The notes: generated by a model not told the origin, from the sequence alone. 12,196 nucleotides of DNA from Bacteroidales bacterium (GCA_007122505.1 SKTQ01000287.1:1-12196); one strand, 5' to 3'; shown: positions 1 through 7,263, numbered from the stretch's first letter. Program-made: numbers and translations.

Positions 1-54
1 ATGTACCGGGTTAAATGAGCCGAAAAGCAAGCCTGTATGTACCGGTTTGTTCAT
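1..54 (-). CDS. nadD: Nicotinate-nucleotide adenylyltransferase, N-terminal fragment cut by window edge
   Basis: The minus strand from the ATG at 54-52 encodes 18 residues before the window ends: MNKPVHTGLLFGSFNPVH. The GSFNPVH stretch is the N-terminal nucleotide-binding signature of NadD (family pattern G-[ST]-F-[ND]-P-x-H), which transfers AMP from ATP to nicotinate mononucleotide in cytoplasmic NAD synthesis. An in-frame stop at 79-81 and no other start between it and 54 fix this ATG as the start. It lies 113 bp downstream of gmk on the same strand; yicC-gmk-nadD is a recurring order in Bacteroidota, which supports the call. Only the start is visible, so completeness cannot be judged. Confidence 0.85.
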   Translation of the reverse strand, partial: MNKPVHTGLLFGSFNPVH

Positions 55-167
55 TGTTTTGATTTTGTTTGGATGACTTTATGCGTCAAAAGATGAAATT
101 GTTTTCTTTGGGAAAACCTCCTTACGTTACAGAATAGTGCTGATGGAAGGTATATCCGTCCAGAAGG

Positions 168-749
168 TTAAGCATCCGGTTTCACCCCGATAAAACGGTG
201 AACCAGTTCTGTTGCTTCCGTAATGGCTTCATCCAATTTATCATTTACCACAATACGGTCAAATTGACCTGCAAACGACAATTCATGTTCAGCCTTCCCC
301 AGCCGTTTTTGAAGGCTTTCTTCCGTTTCGGTCTTCCTGTTTACCAGGCGCTCTTTCAAAACTTCAAGGGATGGGGGTTTCACAAAAATGGCCAGTGCCC
401 GGTCATTGAATTTCTTTTTGATGGTAAGGGCTCCTGCCACATCCACGTCAAACACCACGTGCTTGTTCATGCCCCATATACGCTCCACTTCACTGTAAAG
501 GGTGCCGTAATAACTGCCCGGATACACTTCTTCCCATTCCAGGAAAGCTCCCTCCTGAATTTTTCTGCGAAAATCATCCGGTGATAAGAAGTAGTAATCT
601 AATCCGTCAACTTCGCCGGGGCGCATGGGCCTGCTGCATGCCGAAACAGAAAAAGCCAGTTGCGGTGTTTGTTTGAGCACACCTTTTACTATACTAGTTT
701 TGCCGGCCCCCGAAGGAGCAGAAAATATCAACAGTTTGCCTTCTTCCAT
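168..749 (-). CDS. gmk: Guanylate kinase
   Basis: This 193-residue cytoplasmic enzyme phosphorylates GMP or dGMP to the diphosphate using ATP, in purine nucleotide synthesis and salvage. The P-loop SAPSGAGKTS lies at residues 10-19. The GMP-binding segment follows at about 34-54, with S36, S39-R40, R43, E46 and the YYF at 52-54. The conserved YYGT segment, the DVDVAGA stretch and a lid region (RLVNRKTETEE) come later. The residue before S39 is Cys, where many homologues have Thr or Ser; this is probably neutral. The length is close to the usual 185-210 residues. The ATG is one base after the TGA of yicC (TGA-C-ATG), so the two genes are almost certainly co-transcribed and may be translationally coupled. 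Confidence 0.97.
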   Translation of the reverse strand: MEEGKLLIFSAPSGAGKTSIVKGVLKQTPQLAFSVSACSRPMRPGEVDGLDYYFLSPDDFRRKIQEGAFLEWEEVYPGSYYGTLYSEVERIWGMNKHVVFDVDVAGALTIKKKFNDRALAIFVKPPSLEVLKERLVNRKTETEESLQKRLGKAEHELSFAGQFDRIVVNDKLDEAITEATELVHRFIGVKPDA

Positions 750-750
750 G

Positions 751-1626
751 TCATAAAATATTCATCAATTGTTCTTTGATCTTTTCCAGTTCATCTTTCA
801 TTTGAACCACAATTTGCTGTATGGCGGCATCATTGGCTTTGCTGCCGATGGTGTTGATCTCCCGGCCGATCTCCTGGGTGATAAACCCCAGTTTTTTTCC
901 TGCAGACTCCGGCTCACCGATAGTCTGGGTAAAATAGGCCAGATGTTTTTGTAAGCGCACCAATTCCTCCGTAATGTCCAGTTTTTCGATGTAATACAGC
1001 AACTCCTGCTCAAAGCGGTTAGGGTCAGGAGAAGCAATATCCTTAAGCGTTTCCAGCTGTTTCAGAAGCCGCTGGCGCAGGTTCCGGTGCCTTTCCTTCT
1101 CAAGGGCGGGGATCTTTTCCATCAGGGCAGCAATGGCCTCAATCCGTAACTTGATGTCATCTGCAAGGTGTTTACCCTCTGTTACACGGAAATTATCACA
1201 TTGTTCAAGAGCTTCGGTGATACCACCGACCAAAACCTGCCACTCTGCCTCCGTTAAGTGTTGTGCCTCTTGCTGAACCACTTCCGGAAGTCGCAAAATC
1301 GCAGGGATAAGCTCCTCATCTGCATCATGCCCCATTTGTTTGACAAACGCGCGGATCTCAGAAAAGTATTTTTCCATCAGGGCTTTATTCAGTGAATAAT
1401 TGGAAGTGTGGTTCTGCCCTTCAACCTGGATGATCAGTTCCGTTTTGCCCCGGAACAAATGACGTGCTATCAGCGATCGCAGTTCATGCTCCCTGCTTTT
1501 GTATAGTCCCGGAATCTTCAGGTTGATATCCAGCGTTTTGCCATTGAGGCTTTTTGCCTCGATGGTCAGTATCTTGTTTTCAAACTGGCATTGGGATTTT
1601 CCGAACCCCGTCATGGATTTGATCAT
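751..1626 (-). CDS. yicC: YicC-family endoribonuclease
   Basis: This protein of 291 residues belongs to the YicC/YloC family. E. coli YicC has been reported as an endoribonuclease acting in RNA turnover; a role here is inference from homology. The N-terminal family signature MIKSMTGFGK starts the protein. The C-terminal DUF1732 part is clear, with the conserved QEIGREINTIGSK at about 251-263 and a closing helical segment ending KEQLMNIL. I chose the ATG at 1626-1624 because it gives the canonical family start; a longer reading would need a TTG at 1641 and adds five unconserved residues. It is the first gene of the yicC-gmk-nadD operon, with a promoter-like element about 75 bp upstream. Confidence 0.94.
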   Translation of the reverse strand: MIKSMTGFGKSQCQFENKILTIEAKSLNGKTLDINLKIPGLYKSREHELRSLIARHLFRGKTELIIQVEGQNHTSNYSLNKALMEKYFSEIRAFVKQMGHDADEELIPAILRLPEVVQQEAQHLTEAEWQVLVGGITEALEQCDNFRVTEGKHLADDIKLRIEAIAALMEKIPALEKERHRNLRQRLLKQLETLKDIASPDPNRFEQELLYYIEKLDITEELVRLQKHLAYFTQTIGEPESAGKKLGFITQEIGREINTIGSKANDAAIQQIVVQMKDELEKIKEQLMNIL

Positions 1627-1698
1627 GGCAATCGTTTTCAAGTAGAAGAGACGAATCTTATAAGACCTGTGTTCTCTTTATATAGCAATATCTTATTG

Positions 1699-1706
1699 CA
1701 AATATA
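1699..1706 (-). promoter_or_regulatory. Candidate -7 promoter element for yicC-gmk-nadD
   Basis: The minus strand reads TATATTTG here, an exact match to the Bacteroidota -7 consensus TAnnTTTG. Transcription would begin near 1692, giving a leader of roughly 65 nt before the yicC ATG. A clear TTTG -33 element is not present at the usual distance; the nearest is a TTTC at 1726-1723. The match is short, so this is a position-supported guess. Confidence 0.4.
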
Positions 1707-1737
1707 GCACAAATGATTGGCTGAAAACTTGCAGTGA

Positions 1738-1770
1738 TTTGTTTGTATATTATTTTATTGATTATTTTTG
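1738..1770 (+). promoter_or_regulatory. Candidate promoter for the small beta-barrel gene
   Basis: TATTTTTG at 1763-1770 fits TAnnTTTG exactly. TTTG at 1738-1741 (21-bp gap), and a second at 1742-1745 (17-bp gap), can serve as the -33 element. This is one of the best two-part promoter matches in the window. The predicted transcript start, near 1777, almost coincides with the ATG at 1778, so the mRNA would be leaderless or nearly so. Confidence 0.4.
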
Positions 1771-1777
1771 ATCTGTG

Positions 1778-2536
1778 ATGAAAAAAATGTCGTTAGCAAC
1801 ATTGATCTGCCTGCTGTTTCTTTTGCAAGGCAATGCGCATGCACAGATGTTTCGCGGGGGTTTGAAAGCAGGATTAACGGCCAGTGAGGTATCGGGTGAC
1901 GATGCCGGAGGTCCGAACAAGCTGGGTTGGTTTGCTGCAGTATATACCAATATGGATGTCAGGCCATTTACCCGCCTGCAGCTTGAATTGATGTACATCC
2001 AGAAAGGCAGCAGGGATTTTTTTGATCCATGGGATGAAGAACATGGCAATCCGAATAACAGTCTTTTGTCAGGCTTAATTTTTCTGAAGGATGACCCCAT
2101 TGAACCGGATCCTTCAGGTTATCGGGATTACAGATTTTATCTGCATTACGTAGAGATTCCGGTGCTGATTCAGTTTGATTTTTCACCTATCACCAGGTTA
2201 CCTTACGTGGAAGCCATGAGCGGTGAGTTTGGTTTGTCCGGTTCCAAGGTGGTGGGGCATTTTGAGGAAAATGAAGGGATGGATGTAACGGATATTATGG
2301 CCGATCTGCGTCCGTTCCGTGCTGCCGAACTAAACGTTTTGGCCGGACTGTACTTACCCATCACCGATGCTATGCAATTTCACATACGGTTTTCGCAGGG
2401 AGTTACGCCGATCCGCACCCGTTTTTCACGCAATGAGATTGTTTGCGCCAACTCTTTCGAGTGTTACAGGAAGCGGCACCAGTTCAATACCGTTTGGAGC
2501 TTCGGACTTACCTACACCTTTTTTACAAGGTTTTGA
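1778..2536 (+). CDS. PorT-type outer-membrane beta-barrel protein
   Basis: This 252-residue protein has a signal peptide at 1-22 (positive MKK, hydrophobic core, NAHA cleaved before Q23). It then shows alternating strands typical of the OMP_b-brl_2/PorT-like family: a first strand RGGLKAGLTASEV, repeated amphipathic strands and a final strand FGLTYTFFTRF ending in Phe, the usual C-terminal signal for outer-membrane insertion. The substrate or role cannot be read from sequence. The mature chain has only two cysteines, C223 and C229 (CX5C), probably in the last surface loop. The ATG at 1778 is preferred over the adjacent GTG at 1775, because the GTG only adds one Met. It diverges from yicC. Confidence 0.82.
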   Translation: MKKMSLATLICLLFLLQGNAHAQMFRGGLKAGLTASEVSGDDAGGPNKLGWFAAVYTNMDVRPFTRLQLELMYIQKGSRDFFDPWDEEHGNPNNSLLSGLIFLKDDPIEPDPSGYRDYRFYLHYVEIPVLIQFDFSPITRLPYVEAMSGEFGLSGSKVVGHFEENEGMDVTDIMADLRPFRAAELNVLAGLYLPITDAMQFHIRFSQGVTPIRTRFSRNEIVCANSFECYRKRHQFNTVWSFGLTYTFFTRF

Positions 2537-2545
2537 TATTTACAG

Positions 2546-2565
2546 GGGATTGCATTGGTAATCCC
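2546..2565 (+). terminator. Weak hairpin after the beta-barrel gene
   Basis: GGGATT at 2546-2551 is the exact complement of AATCCC at 2560-2565, with an 8-nt loop, ten bases after the stop codon at 2536. There is no T-run downstream, so it would be at most a weak or Rho-assisted terminator or a 3'-end stabilising hairpin. Confidence 0.25.
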
Positions 2566-2674
2566 GAAACAACCACCGGCCAATGCTTAGCCACAGCATG
2601 TGCTTCAATGACAGCATTTACATATGTAGTCACGGTAAATTGTTAATTATTTTTAATAACTTTTCCTGAAAAGT

Positions 2675-2707
2675 TTTGTTATGGTGTGCCCAAAATATTT
2701 ATTTTTA
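2675..2707 (+). promoter_or_regulatory. Candidate upstream promoter for the Oar-like receptor
   Basis: TTTG at 2675-2678 is followed after 21 bp by TATTTTTA at 2700-2707, which differs from TAnnTTTG only in the last base. The spacing suits a Bacteroidota promoter. It would give a leader of about 180 nt. It competes with the candidate at 2804. Confidence 0.28.
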
Positions 2708-2803
2708 TCCTCTCAAATTATCCGGATCAAGGTTTAACAATTCATTCACAATTGGATAATGTTATTTTAATCCGCAACAACGGCAGTCAATTCAAATGGA
2801 TAG

Positions 2804-2811
2804 TAATTTTG
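2804..2811 (+). promoter_or_regulatory. Candidate -7 element close to the Oar-like receptor
   Basis: TAATTTTG matches TAnnTTTG exactly and would start a transcript near 2818, with a leader of about 77 nt before the ATG at 2895. No TTTG is seen at the -33 distance. If this promoter is used, the ATG at 2796 cannot be the start of translation. Confidence 0.32.
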
Positions 2812-2894
2812 TCATTCGTATTGAAGGTTTGTTGAAACTGACTTTTTATCAATACCCGTTCAATTCATTTATCATTAACCAAACAAAAACAAAA

Positions 2895-5800
2895 ATGAGA
2901 AATTTTAGTACACTTTTGATGAGTTTGCTGGCTGCATTTGTCCTGCTTGTTGGATCAAATGCAGTTTTTGCACAGGGGGTTACCACCTCTGCCATTGAGG
3001 GTACGGTGTTTACCTATGCAAATGTGCCTTTGCCCAACGCCAACGTTGTGGCTGTTCATGAGCCATCAGGTACACGTTACGGAACAGTAACGCGTGATGA
3101 TGGCCGATTTAACCTCCCCAACGTGCGGACAGGTGGCCCATACACGGTAACTGTCACTCACGTAGGTTATGAGTCTGACCAGATCATTGATCTTCGTCTG
3201 GCGCTGGGTGAAAGCAGAACGTTGATCTTCATGCTTCCAGAAACAGGTATGGTACTGGATGAAGTAGTGGTGATCGGTCGCCTTGATCCTGTGATGAATG
3301 CCGACAGAACCGGTGCCTCCACCAACCTGTCGTCTGACAACATCCGCCGGATGCCCACAATCTCGCGTACCATTTCGGATTATACCAGGATGAGCCCGCT
3401 CAGTAATGGTTCCAGCTTTGCCGGACGCGATAACCGTTTCAACAACTATACCGTTGACGGTAACGTGTATAACAATAACTTCGGCCTTGGGTCAGGACAG
3501 TTTGCCGGAACTAACCCCATCAGTATGGAAGCCATCGAAGAGATCCAGATCAACATTGCTCCCTTTGATGTTCGCCAGGGTGGATTTACCGGTGCCAATG
3601 TAAATGCGATCACGCGCAGTGGAACCAACGAATACAGGGGTGCGGTATATACTTATTTCCGTAATGAGTATATGATCGGCCGTAAGATCGGTGACGACAG
3701 CTTTAGTGTTGATGAAGCACTGACCAACATTTTTGGTGTAAGTGTGGGAGGTCCCATCATCCCGGATCGTCTTTTCTTCTTTGTAAGCGTTGAACAGGAA
3801 GAATCGTCTGTGCCCGGCGACAACCGCCTGGCAGCACGCCCGGGTCTCTCCGGCCCCAATGTTACAAGGGTTTCAGCAGACCACATGGATTTTGTCAGAG
3901 AGCAAATGATGAGCATCTATGGTTACGAAACAGGACCTTATGAAGACTACCCCTTTGCCAACGAAGCACTCAGGTTGAACTTCAGAATCGATTACAACAT
4001 TAACCCCAACCACAGGGCGGCTATCCGTTACAACCGCTTTTCTGCATTCCGCGATGTGACCATCAACGGTAACAGTGTCAGGAACCTTACGCGTTACACT
4101 AACACCAACCGGTTTGGCATGGATGCACTGACTTTCAGAAATGCAAACTATTCTGTGGATAATAACGTAAATTCTTTTGTTGGTGAATTGAACTCCGTGT
4201 TTGGAACCCGATTTGCCAACAACCTGAACATTGGTTACACATTTGTTGAAGACCCAAAAAGAAGTGTTCCCGGCGGACAAACCTTTCCATTCGTTGAAGT
4301 ACTTGAGTGGGACGGTCCAAAACCCGGAGATGTTGATGAAGATGGCAATCCGCTTCCACTTGGTACACCATTATACTATTTTGCACTCGGTAATGAGCTA
4401 TTCACTGTTGGCAACCTGCTGCAGAACAATATTTTTAATATTACCAATAACTTCTCCATGTTCATGGGAAGACATACCCTTACAGCAGGCTTCAACTTTG
4501 AATACATGACTTTTGAAAATGCATTCAACCCCAATGCGCATACATTCTACAGGTATAATTCGTATCAAAACTTTGTTGATCATGTGATCAACAGGCTTCC
4601 GGGTACCGCTCCCGACGGCTTTGCCACCAGTTATTCTTATGAGGGTCCGGATGATCTCCCAATGGATGAAACAGCTTTCGGACAGTTCGGTATCTACTTC
4701 CAGGATAAATTCCAGGTAAATCCCGACCTGGTGGTTACTGCCGGTCTGCGTATCGATTTCCCGTTTTTCCCGATGGATCCGCCCAACAACCCTCGTCTGG
4801 ATGAAATATTTGCAAATCCGGCAAACCGCTTCACCGACCCGTCAAATCCCGACAGAAAAATTGCTCCCGACGTGAGCCAGATGCCCGGTGTGAATCCTTT
4901 GTTCTCTCCGCGTCTGTCATTCAACTATGACGTATTTGGTGATAACACACTGCGCCTGCGTGGTGGTACCGGCTTCTTCTCCGGTCGTATTCCTTTTGTC
5001 TGGATATCCAACCAGATTTCTGCCAACGGTGTAACCCGTGGTTTCCTTGGTTGGGACAGATGGAGGCTCGTAGATGGCGAGTGGGTTGAAAACCCCAACG
5101 CAGTGGGTGGATTTACTTTTGAAGATGACCCCAGTGTACACAAACCCAGTGGTGACGATCTGGAAGCACAGGTCTCAAGGGACATCAACATAACCGATCC
5201 CGACTTCCGCTTCCCGCAGGTATGGCGTACCAATATTGCTGCTGACTACCGTCTGCCGTTCGATATCATCGCAAGCCTGGAAGGTATCTATTCAAGCGAC
5301 TTTAACAGTCCGCTGGCGCAGAACATTAACCTTGCCGCACCCACCGGTTTCTTTAGTGGTGTTGATCAGAGACCATACTTCGACAACTATACTGAGGTCA
5401 GTAACTATATCGTCAATGGCGAAGTTGTAGGTCAAGCCAATGAGATCATGATGCTCACCAACACCAACCAGGGCCACTACTGGTCGATCACCGCACAATT
5501 GCAAAAAGAGTTTGACTATGGTATCTTTGCCAGCGTTGCATATACCCGTGGTGAAAGTCGCGATTATGGTCTGATAGGTGGTTCACAGGCTGCTTCACTT
5601 TGGCCAAATGTGGTCAGGGAAGACAGGAATAACCCGGAAATGGGTTACAGCCGCTTTGACCAGCCCAATCGTATCGTAGCTTTTGTAAGCTTTGATACCC
5701 GTGCCCTGAATACCAGAAACACCTCCTCATTCTCGCTCTTCTACACAGGTGGAGAAGGTGGAAGGTTTAGCTATGTTTATGCTGGTAACTTCGGAGACAG

Positions 5801-6329
5801 GGCAGGACGCCTTATCTATATTCCCAATGATGCCAGCGAAATCAACCTGATCCCAACCACCGTAGGTGGCGAAGAATTGGATGCAGCAGCACAGTGGAAT
5901 ATCCTCAACGCTTTCATCGAACAAGATGACTATCTGAGCAGCAACCGTGGTAATATCGCTGAACGTAACGGCGCACTCCTTCCATGGGTGCACCGTTTCG
6001 ACTTCCGCTATACCCAGGATATCAACCTGACAAACCTGCCCGACAGACACAGAATTCAGCTAACATTCGATATTTTGAATGTTGGAAACATGATCAACAG
6101 CGAATGGGGTGTGGGCAGCACGGTATGGCAATCAGCTCCTCTTGTTTACAGAGGAAGAAACGCCGAAACTAATCAGCCTGAATACAGTATCAATGTTCCC
6201 TCAGGACTGAATTCACTTCCCGGAACCGGCCCCGAAATGGAGCAGGCATTCAGGGAAAGCTCATACAGAAGACTCGTAAATCTTAACCAAACCTGGAGAG
6301 CTCAGATCGGAATCCGCTACGCATTCTAA
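2895..6329 (+). CDS. Oar-like TonB-dependent outer-membrane receptor
   Basis: This is a 1144-residue outer-membrane protein. The signal peptide is at 1-26 (cleavage FA before Q27). A CarboxypepD_reg-like domain runs from about 31 to 116 (GYESDQ near its end). A TonB-box-like DEVVVIG lies at 122-128, then a plug with the YTVDGN motif, then a long beta-barrel ending in WRAQIGIRYAF with terminal Phe. The great length, the SFAGRDNRFNNYTVDG plug style and the lack of a SusD gene next door point to the Oar family rather than SusC. Oar in Myxococcus is needed for secretion of the protease PopC; other Oar-like proteins are of unknown substrate, so no cargo is assigned. The start at 2895 is chosen for the signal peptide and A-rich leader. 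A strong terminator follows. Confidence 0.9.
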   Translation: MRNFSTLLMSLLAAFVLLVGSNAVFAQGVTTSAIEGTVFTYANVPLPNANVVAVHEPSGTRYGTVTRDDGRFNLPNVRTGGPYTVTVTHVGYESDQIIDLRLALGESRTLIFMLPETGMVLDEVVVIGRLDPVMNADRTGASTNLSSDNIRRMPTISRTISDYTRMSPLSNGSSFAGRDNRFNNYTVDGNVYNNNFGLGSGQFAGTNPISMEAIEEIQINIAPFDVRQGGFTGANVNAITRSGTNEYRGAVYTYFRNEYMIGRKIGDDSFSVDEALTNIFGVSVGGPIIPDRLFFFVSVEQEESSVPGDNRLAARPGLSGPNVTRVSADHMDFVREQMMSIYGYETGPYEDYPFANEALRLNFRIDYNINPNHRAAIRYNRFSAFRDVTINGNSVRNLTRYTNTNRFGMDALTFRNANYSVDNNVNSFVGELNSVFGTRFANNLNIGYTFVEDPKRSVPGGQTFPFVEVLEWDGPKPGDVDEDGNPLPLGTPLYYFALGNELFTVGNLLQNNIFNITNNFSMFMGRHTLTAGFNFEYMTFENAFNPNAHTFYRYNSYQNFVDHVINRLPGTAPDGFATSYSYEGPDDLPMDETAFGQFGIYFQDKFQVNPDLVVTAGLRIDFPFFPMDPPNNPRLDEIFANPANRFTDPSNPDRKIAPDVSQMPGVNPLFSPRLSFNYDVFGDNTLRLRGGTGFFSGRIPFVWISNQISANGVTRGFLGWDRWRLVDGEWVENPNAVGGFTFEDDPSVHKPSGDDLEAQVSRDINITDPDFRFPQVWRTNIAADYRLPFDIIASLEGIYSSDFNSPLAQNINLAAPTGFFSGVDQRPYFDNYTEVSNYIVNGEVVGQANEIMMLTNTNQGHYWSITAQLQKEFDYGIFASVAYTRGESRDYGLIGGSQAASLWPNVVREDRNNPEMGYSRFDQPNRIVAFVSFDTRALNTRNTSSFSLFYTGGEGGRFSYVYAGNFGDRAGRLIYIPNDASEINLIPTTVGGEELDAAAQWNILNAFIEQDDYLSSNRGNIAERNGALLPWVHRFDFRYTQDINLTNLPDRHRIQLTFDILNVGNMINSEWGVGSTVWQSAPLVYRGRNAETNQPEYSINVPSGLNSLPGTGPEMEQAFRESSYRRLVNLNQTWRAQIGIRYAF

Positions 6330-6344
6330 TTCTTGAACTCTGAT

Positions 6345-6388
6345 AAAAAAAGTGGCTGCCTGATGCAAATCAGGCAGCCACTTTTTTT
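6345..6388. terminator. Bidirectional intrinsic terminator with GCAA tetraloop
   Basis: A perfect 20-bp inverted repeat (6345-6364 and 6369-6388) closes on a GCAA tetraloop, a stable GNRA loop. The stem ends in seven A on the left and seven T on the right, so both strands present a GC-rich hairpin followed by a U-run. It lies between the receptor (stop at 6329) and the convergent OsmC-family gene (stop at 6480), and fits both. Confidence 0.95.
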
Positions 6389-6479
6389 ATTAACCCACAA
6401 GGGTTTCAGGAAGTAGTTTTTCAGTTAATGCAAGTCATCTAACCAAATATTCCGGGCAGGTAAAACAGTTGTGAAACGA

Positions 6480-6896
6480 TCATTCTTCTATACGCACCTC
6501 ATATTCCATCTCCATGGCCTGCTTGTAAATATAAGATACTCCGCAGTATTTTTCCCGCGAAAGATCAACAGCCTTTTGCAACTTTTCCATTGACAAGTCT
6601 TTGCCTTTAAACCGGTAAATCACTTTCATTTTGATATAATGCTTTGGGAAATCTTCAGCCGTATCGGCTTCAATATCAATATCTAAATTGTCAAATTCCA
6701 CACGCATCTTTTTCAGGATGCCAACCACATCCATTCCCGTACAACCGGCGAGGGCAGCGAGCATTAAAGGCTTTGGCCGCGGGCCGGTATTCTTACCACC
6801 CGACTGCTCAGGCGCATCCATGGTGAGTTTGTGGCCGTTTACATCAGCCTCAAATACCATATCTTGTTTCCATTGGGTGTTTACAGTATGTTTCAT
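6480..6896 (-). CDS. OsmC/Ohr-family protein (thiol peroxidase-like)
   Basis: This 138-residue cytoplasmic protein has the OsmC fold signature: RPKPLMLAALAGCTGMDV around the first cysteine (C52), and REKYCGVS around the second (C118). In characterised members these two cysteines reduce organic hydroperoxides using a thiol donor. The subfamily here resembles the YhfA/OsmC-like group, whose substrate is not settled, so peroxidase activity is inferred. The ATG at 6896 is preferred. A longer reading from 6968 would start inside a repeat tract, upstream of the likely promoter, and adds 24 unconserved residues. An A-rich stretch precedes the chosen ATG. It is a single-gene unit that shares the hairpin at 6345-6388 with the Oar-like receptor. 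Confidence 0.9.
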   Translation of the reverse strand: MKHTVNTQWKQDMVFEADVNGHKLTMDAPEQSGGKNTGPRPKPLMLAALAGCTGMDVVGILKKMRVEFDNLDIDIEADTAEDFPKHYIKMKVIYRFKGKDLSMEKLQKAVDLSREKYCGVSYIYKQAMEMEYEVRIEE

Positions 6897-6933
6897 ATTT
6901 TTTTTTATTGAAAGAAAATGGTTTTTAATGTGA

Positions 6934-6941
6934 CAAATATA
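6934..6941 (-). promoter_or_regulatory. Candidate -7 element for the OsmC-family gene
   Basis: The minus strand reads TATATTTG, an exact TAnnTTTG match, giving a transcript start near 6927 and a leader of about 30 nt. The nearest upstream TTTG on the minus strand (6969-6966) is 24 bp away, slightly long, and lies inside an octamer repeat tract. Confidence 0.42.
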
Positions 6942-6943
6942 CC

Positions 6944-6983
6944 AATTTATCAATGAATCAATGTGCAAATGTACAAATGACGG
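6944..6983. repeat. Degenerate AATGnnnn octamer tract, left copy
   Basis: Five octamers follow in phase: AATTTATC, AATGAATC, AATGTGCA, AATGTACA and AATGACGG. The unit is the same as in the larger tract at 7092-7155. The tract lies immediately upstream of the OsmC-family promoter candidate. Confidence 0.7.
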
Positions 6984-7010
6984 TCCTTAACGGTTGTTAC
7001 GTGAAAAATT

Positions 7011-7077
7011 TTGCGGCCTTTGCGAGGAAAAAAGAGCAACAGCGGATTATGGTTGATTTTTTCACCGCAAAGACGCA
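7011..7077. repeat. Imperfect inverted repeat with GCAAAG-type arms
   Basis: The left arm (7011-7031) carries TTGCGGCCTTTGCG; the right arm (7059-7077) carries CACCGCAAAGACGCA. Each is close to the reverse complement of the other, about 27 bp apart. ACCGCAAAGACGC-type sequences recur in intergenic DNA of many bacterial genomes, from memory rather than a search. The element is flanked on both sides by octamer tracts. Confidence 0.55.
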
Positions 7078-7091
7078 GAGCACGCAAAGAA

Positions 7092-7155
7092 AATGTACCA
7101 ATGTACCAATGCATCAATGTGAAAATGTGAAAATGTACAAATGTACCAATGAATC
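7092..7155. repeat. AATGTACC-type octamer tandem tract, eight units
   Basis: Eight consecutive octamers keep perfect phase: AATGTACC twice, AATGCATC, AATGTGAA twice, AATGTACA, AATGTACC, AATGAATC. The first four bases are invariant and the last four vary. An octamer period is not a multiple of three, which argues against coding use. Confidence 0.85.
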
Positions 7156-7200
7156 GATTATTCGATTAACAATGATCAATGAAAAAATTCTGTTCTGATG

Positions 7201-7263
7201 GACAGATCAAGCCCTGTCACGTTCTTCCACTATAACAAGACATATGGCCGGTCAAGCCCGGCC
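7201..7263. repeat. Two small palindromes sharing a TCAAGCC loop
   Basis: GACAG (7201-7205) pairs with CTGTC (7214-7218), and GGCCGG (7246-7251) pairs with CCGGCC (7258-7263). Both pairs enclose TCAAGC. The octamer TCAAGCCC is repeated exactly at 7207-7214 and 7252-7259. The second palindrome resembles the CCGG-TCAAG-CCGG intergenic palindromes known to me from Alphaproteobacteria; that likeness is from memory. Confidence 0.6.

Larger units (their letters stand above)
2537..2894 (+). other. 358-bp AT-rich intergenic region without a gene
   Basis: No convincing coding region lies here. The visible structure is a small hairpin just after the beta-barrel stop, two promoter-like sequences, and a strongly A-rich leader (about 2880-2894) directly before the receptor ATG, typical of well-translated Bacteroidota genes that lack Shine-Dalgarno sites. 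An in-frame ATG at 2796 would extend the receptor upstream by 33 residues, but it would place a polar segment ahead of a clean signal peptide. Confidence 0.6.

Noticed and set aside
1..45. Direct repeat ATGTACCGG at 1-9 and 37-45
   Set aside because: Both copies lie in nadD and encode the Pro-Val-His that occurs twice in the protein's start; no further copies support a repeat element.
117..124. TAAGGAGG on the minus strand, a strong Shine-Dalgarno-like sequence between gmk and nadD
   Set aside because: No start codon follows at a usable distance; the nadD ATG is more than 60 bp away, and the genes here do not rely on such sites. Probably chance.
2796..2894. Upstream ATG extending the Oar-like receptor by 33 residues
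   Set aside because: It would bury the signal peptide, and one candidate promoter (2804-2811) lies downstream of it. The A-rich leader directly before 2895 supports the later start.
6953..7198. Open frame of 81 codons on the plus strand
   Set aside because: It is made largely of octamer repeats and the inverted repeat, with no domain-like stretch.
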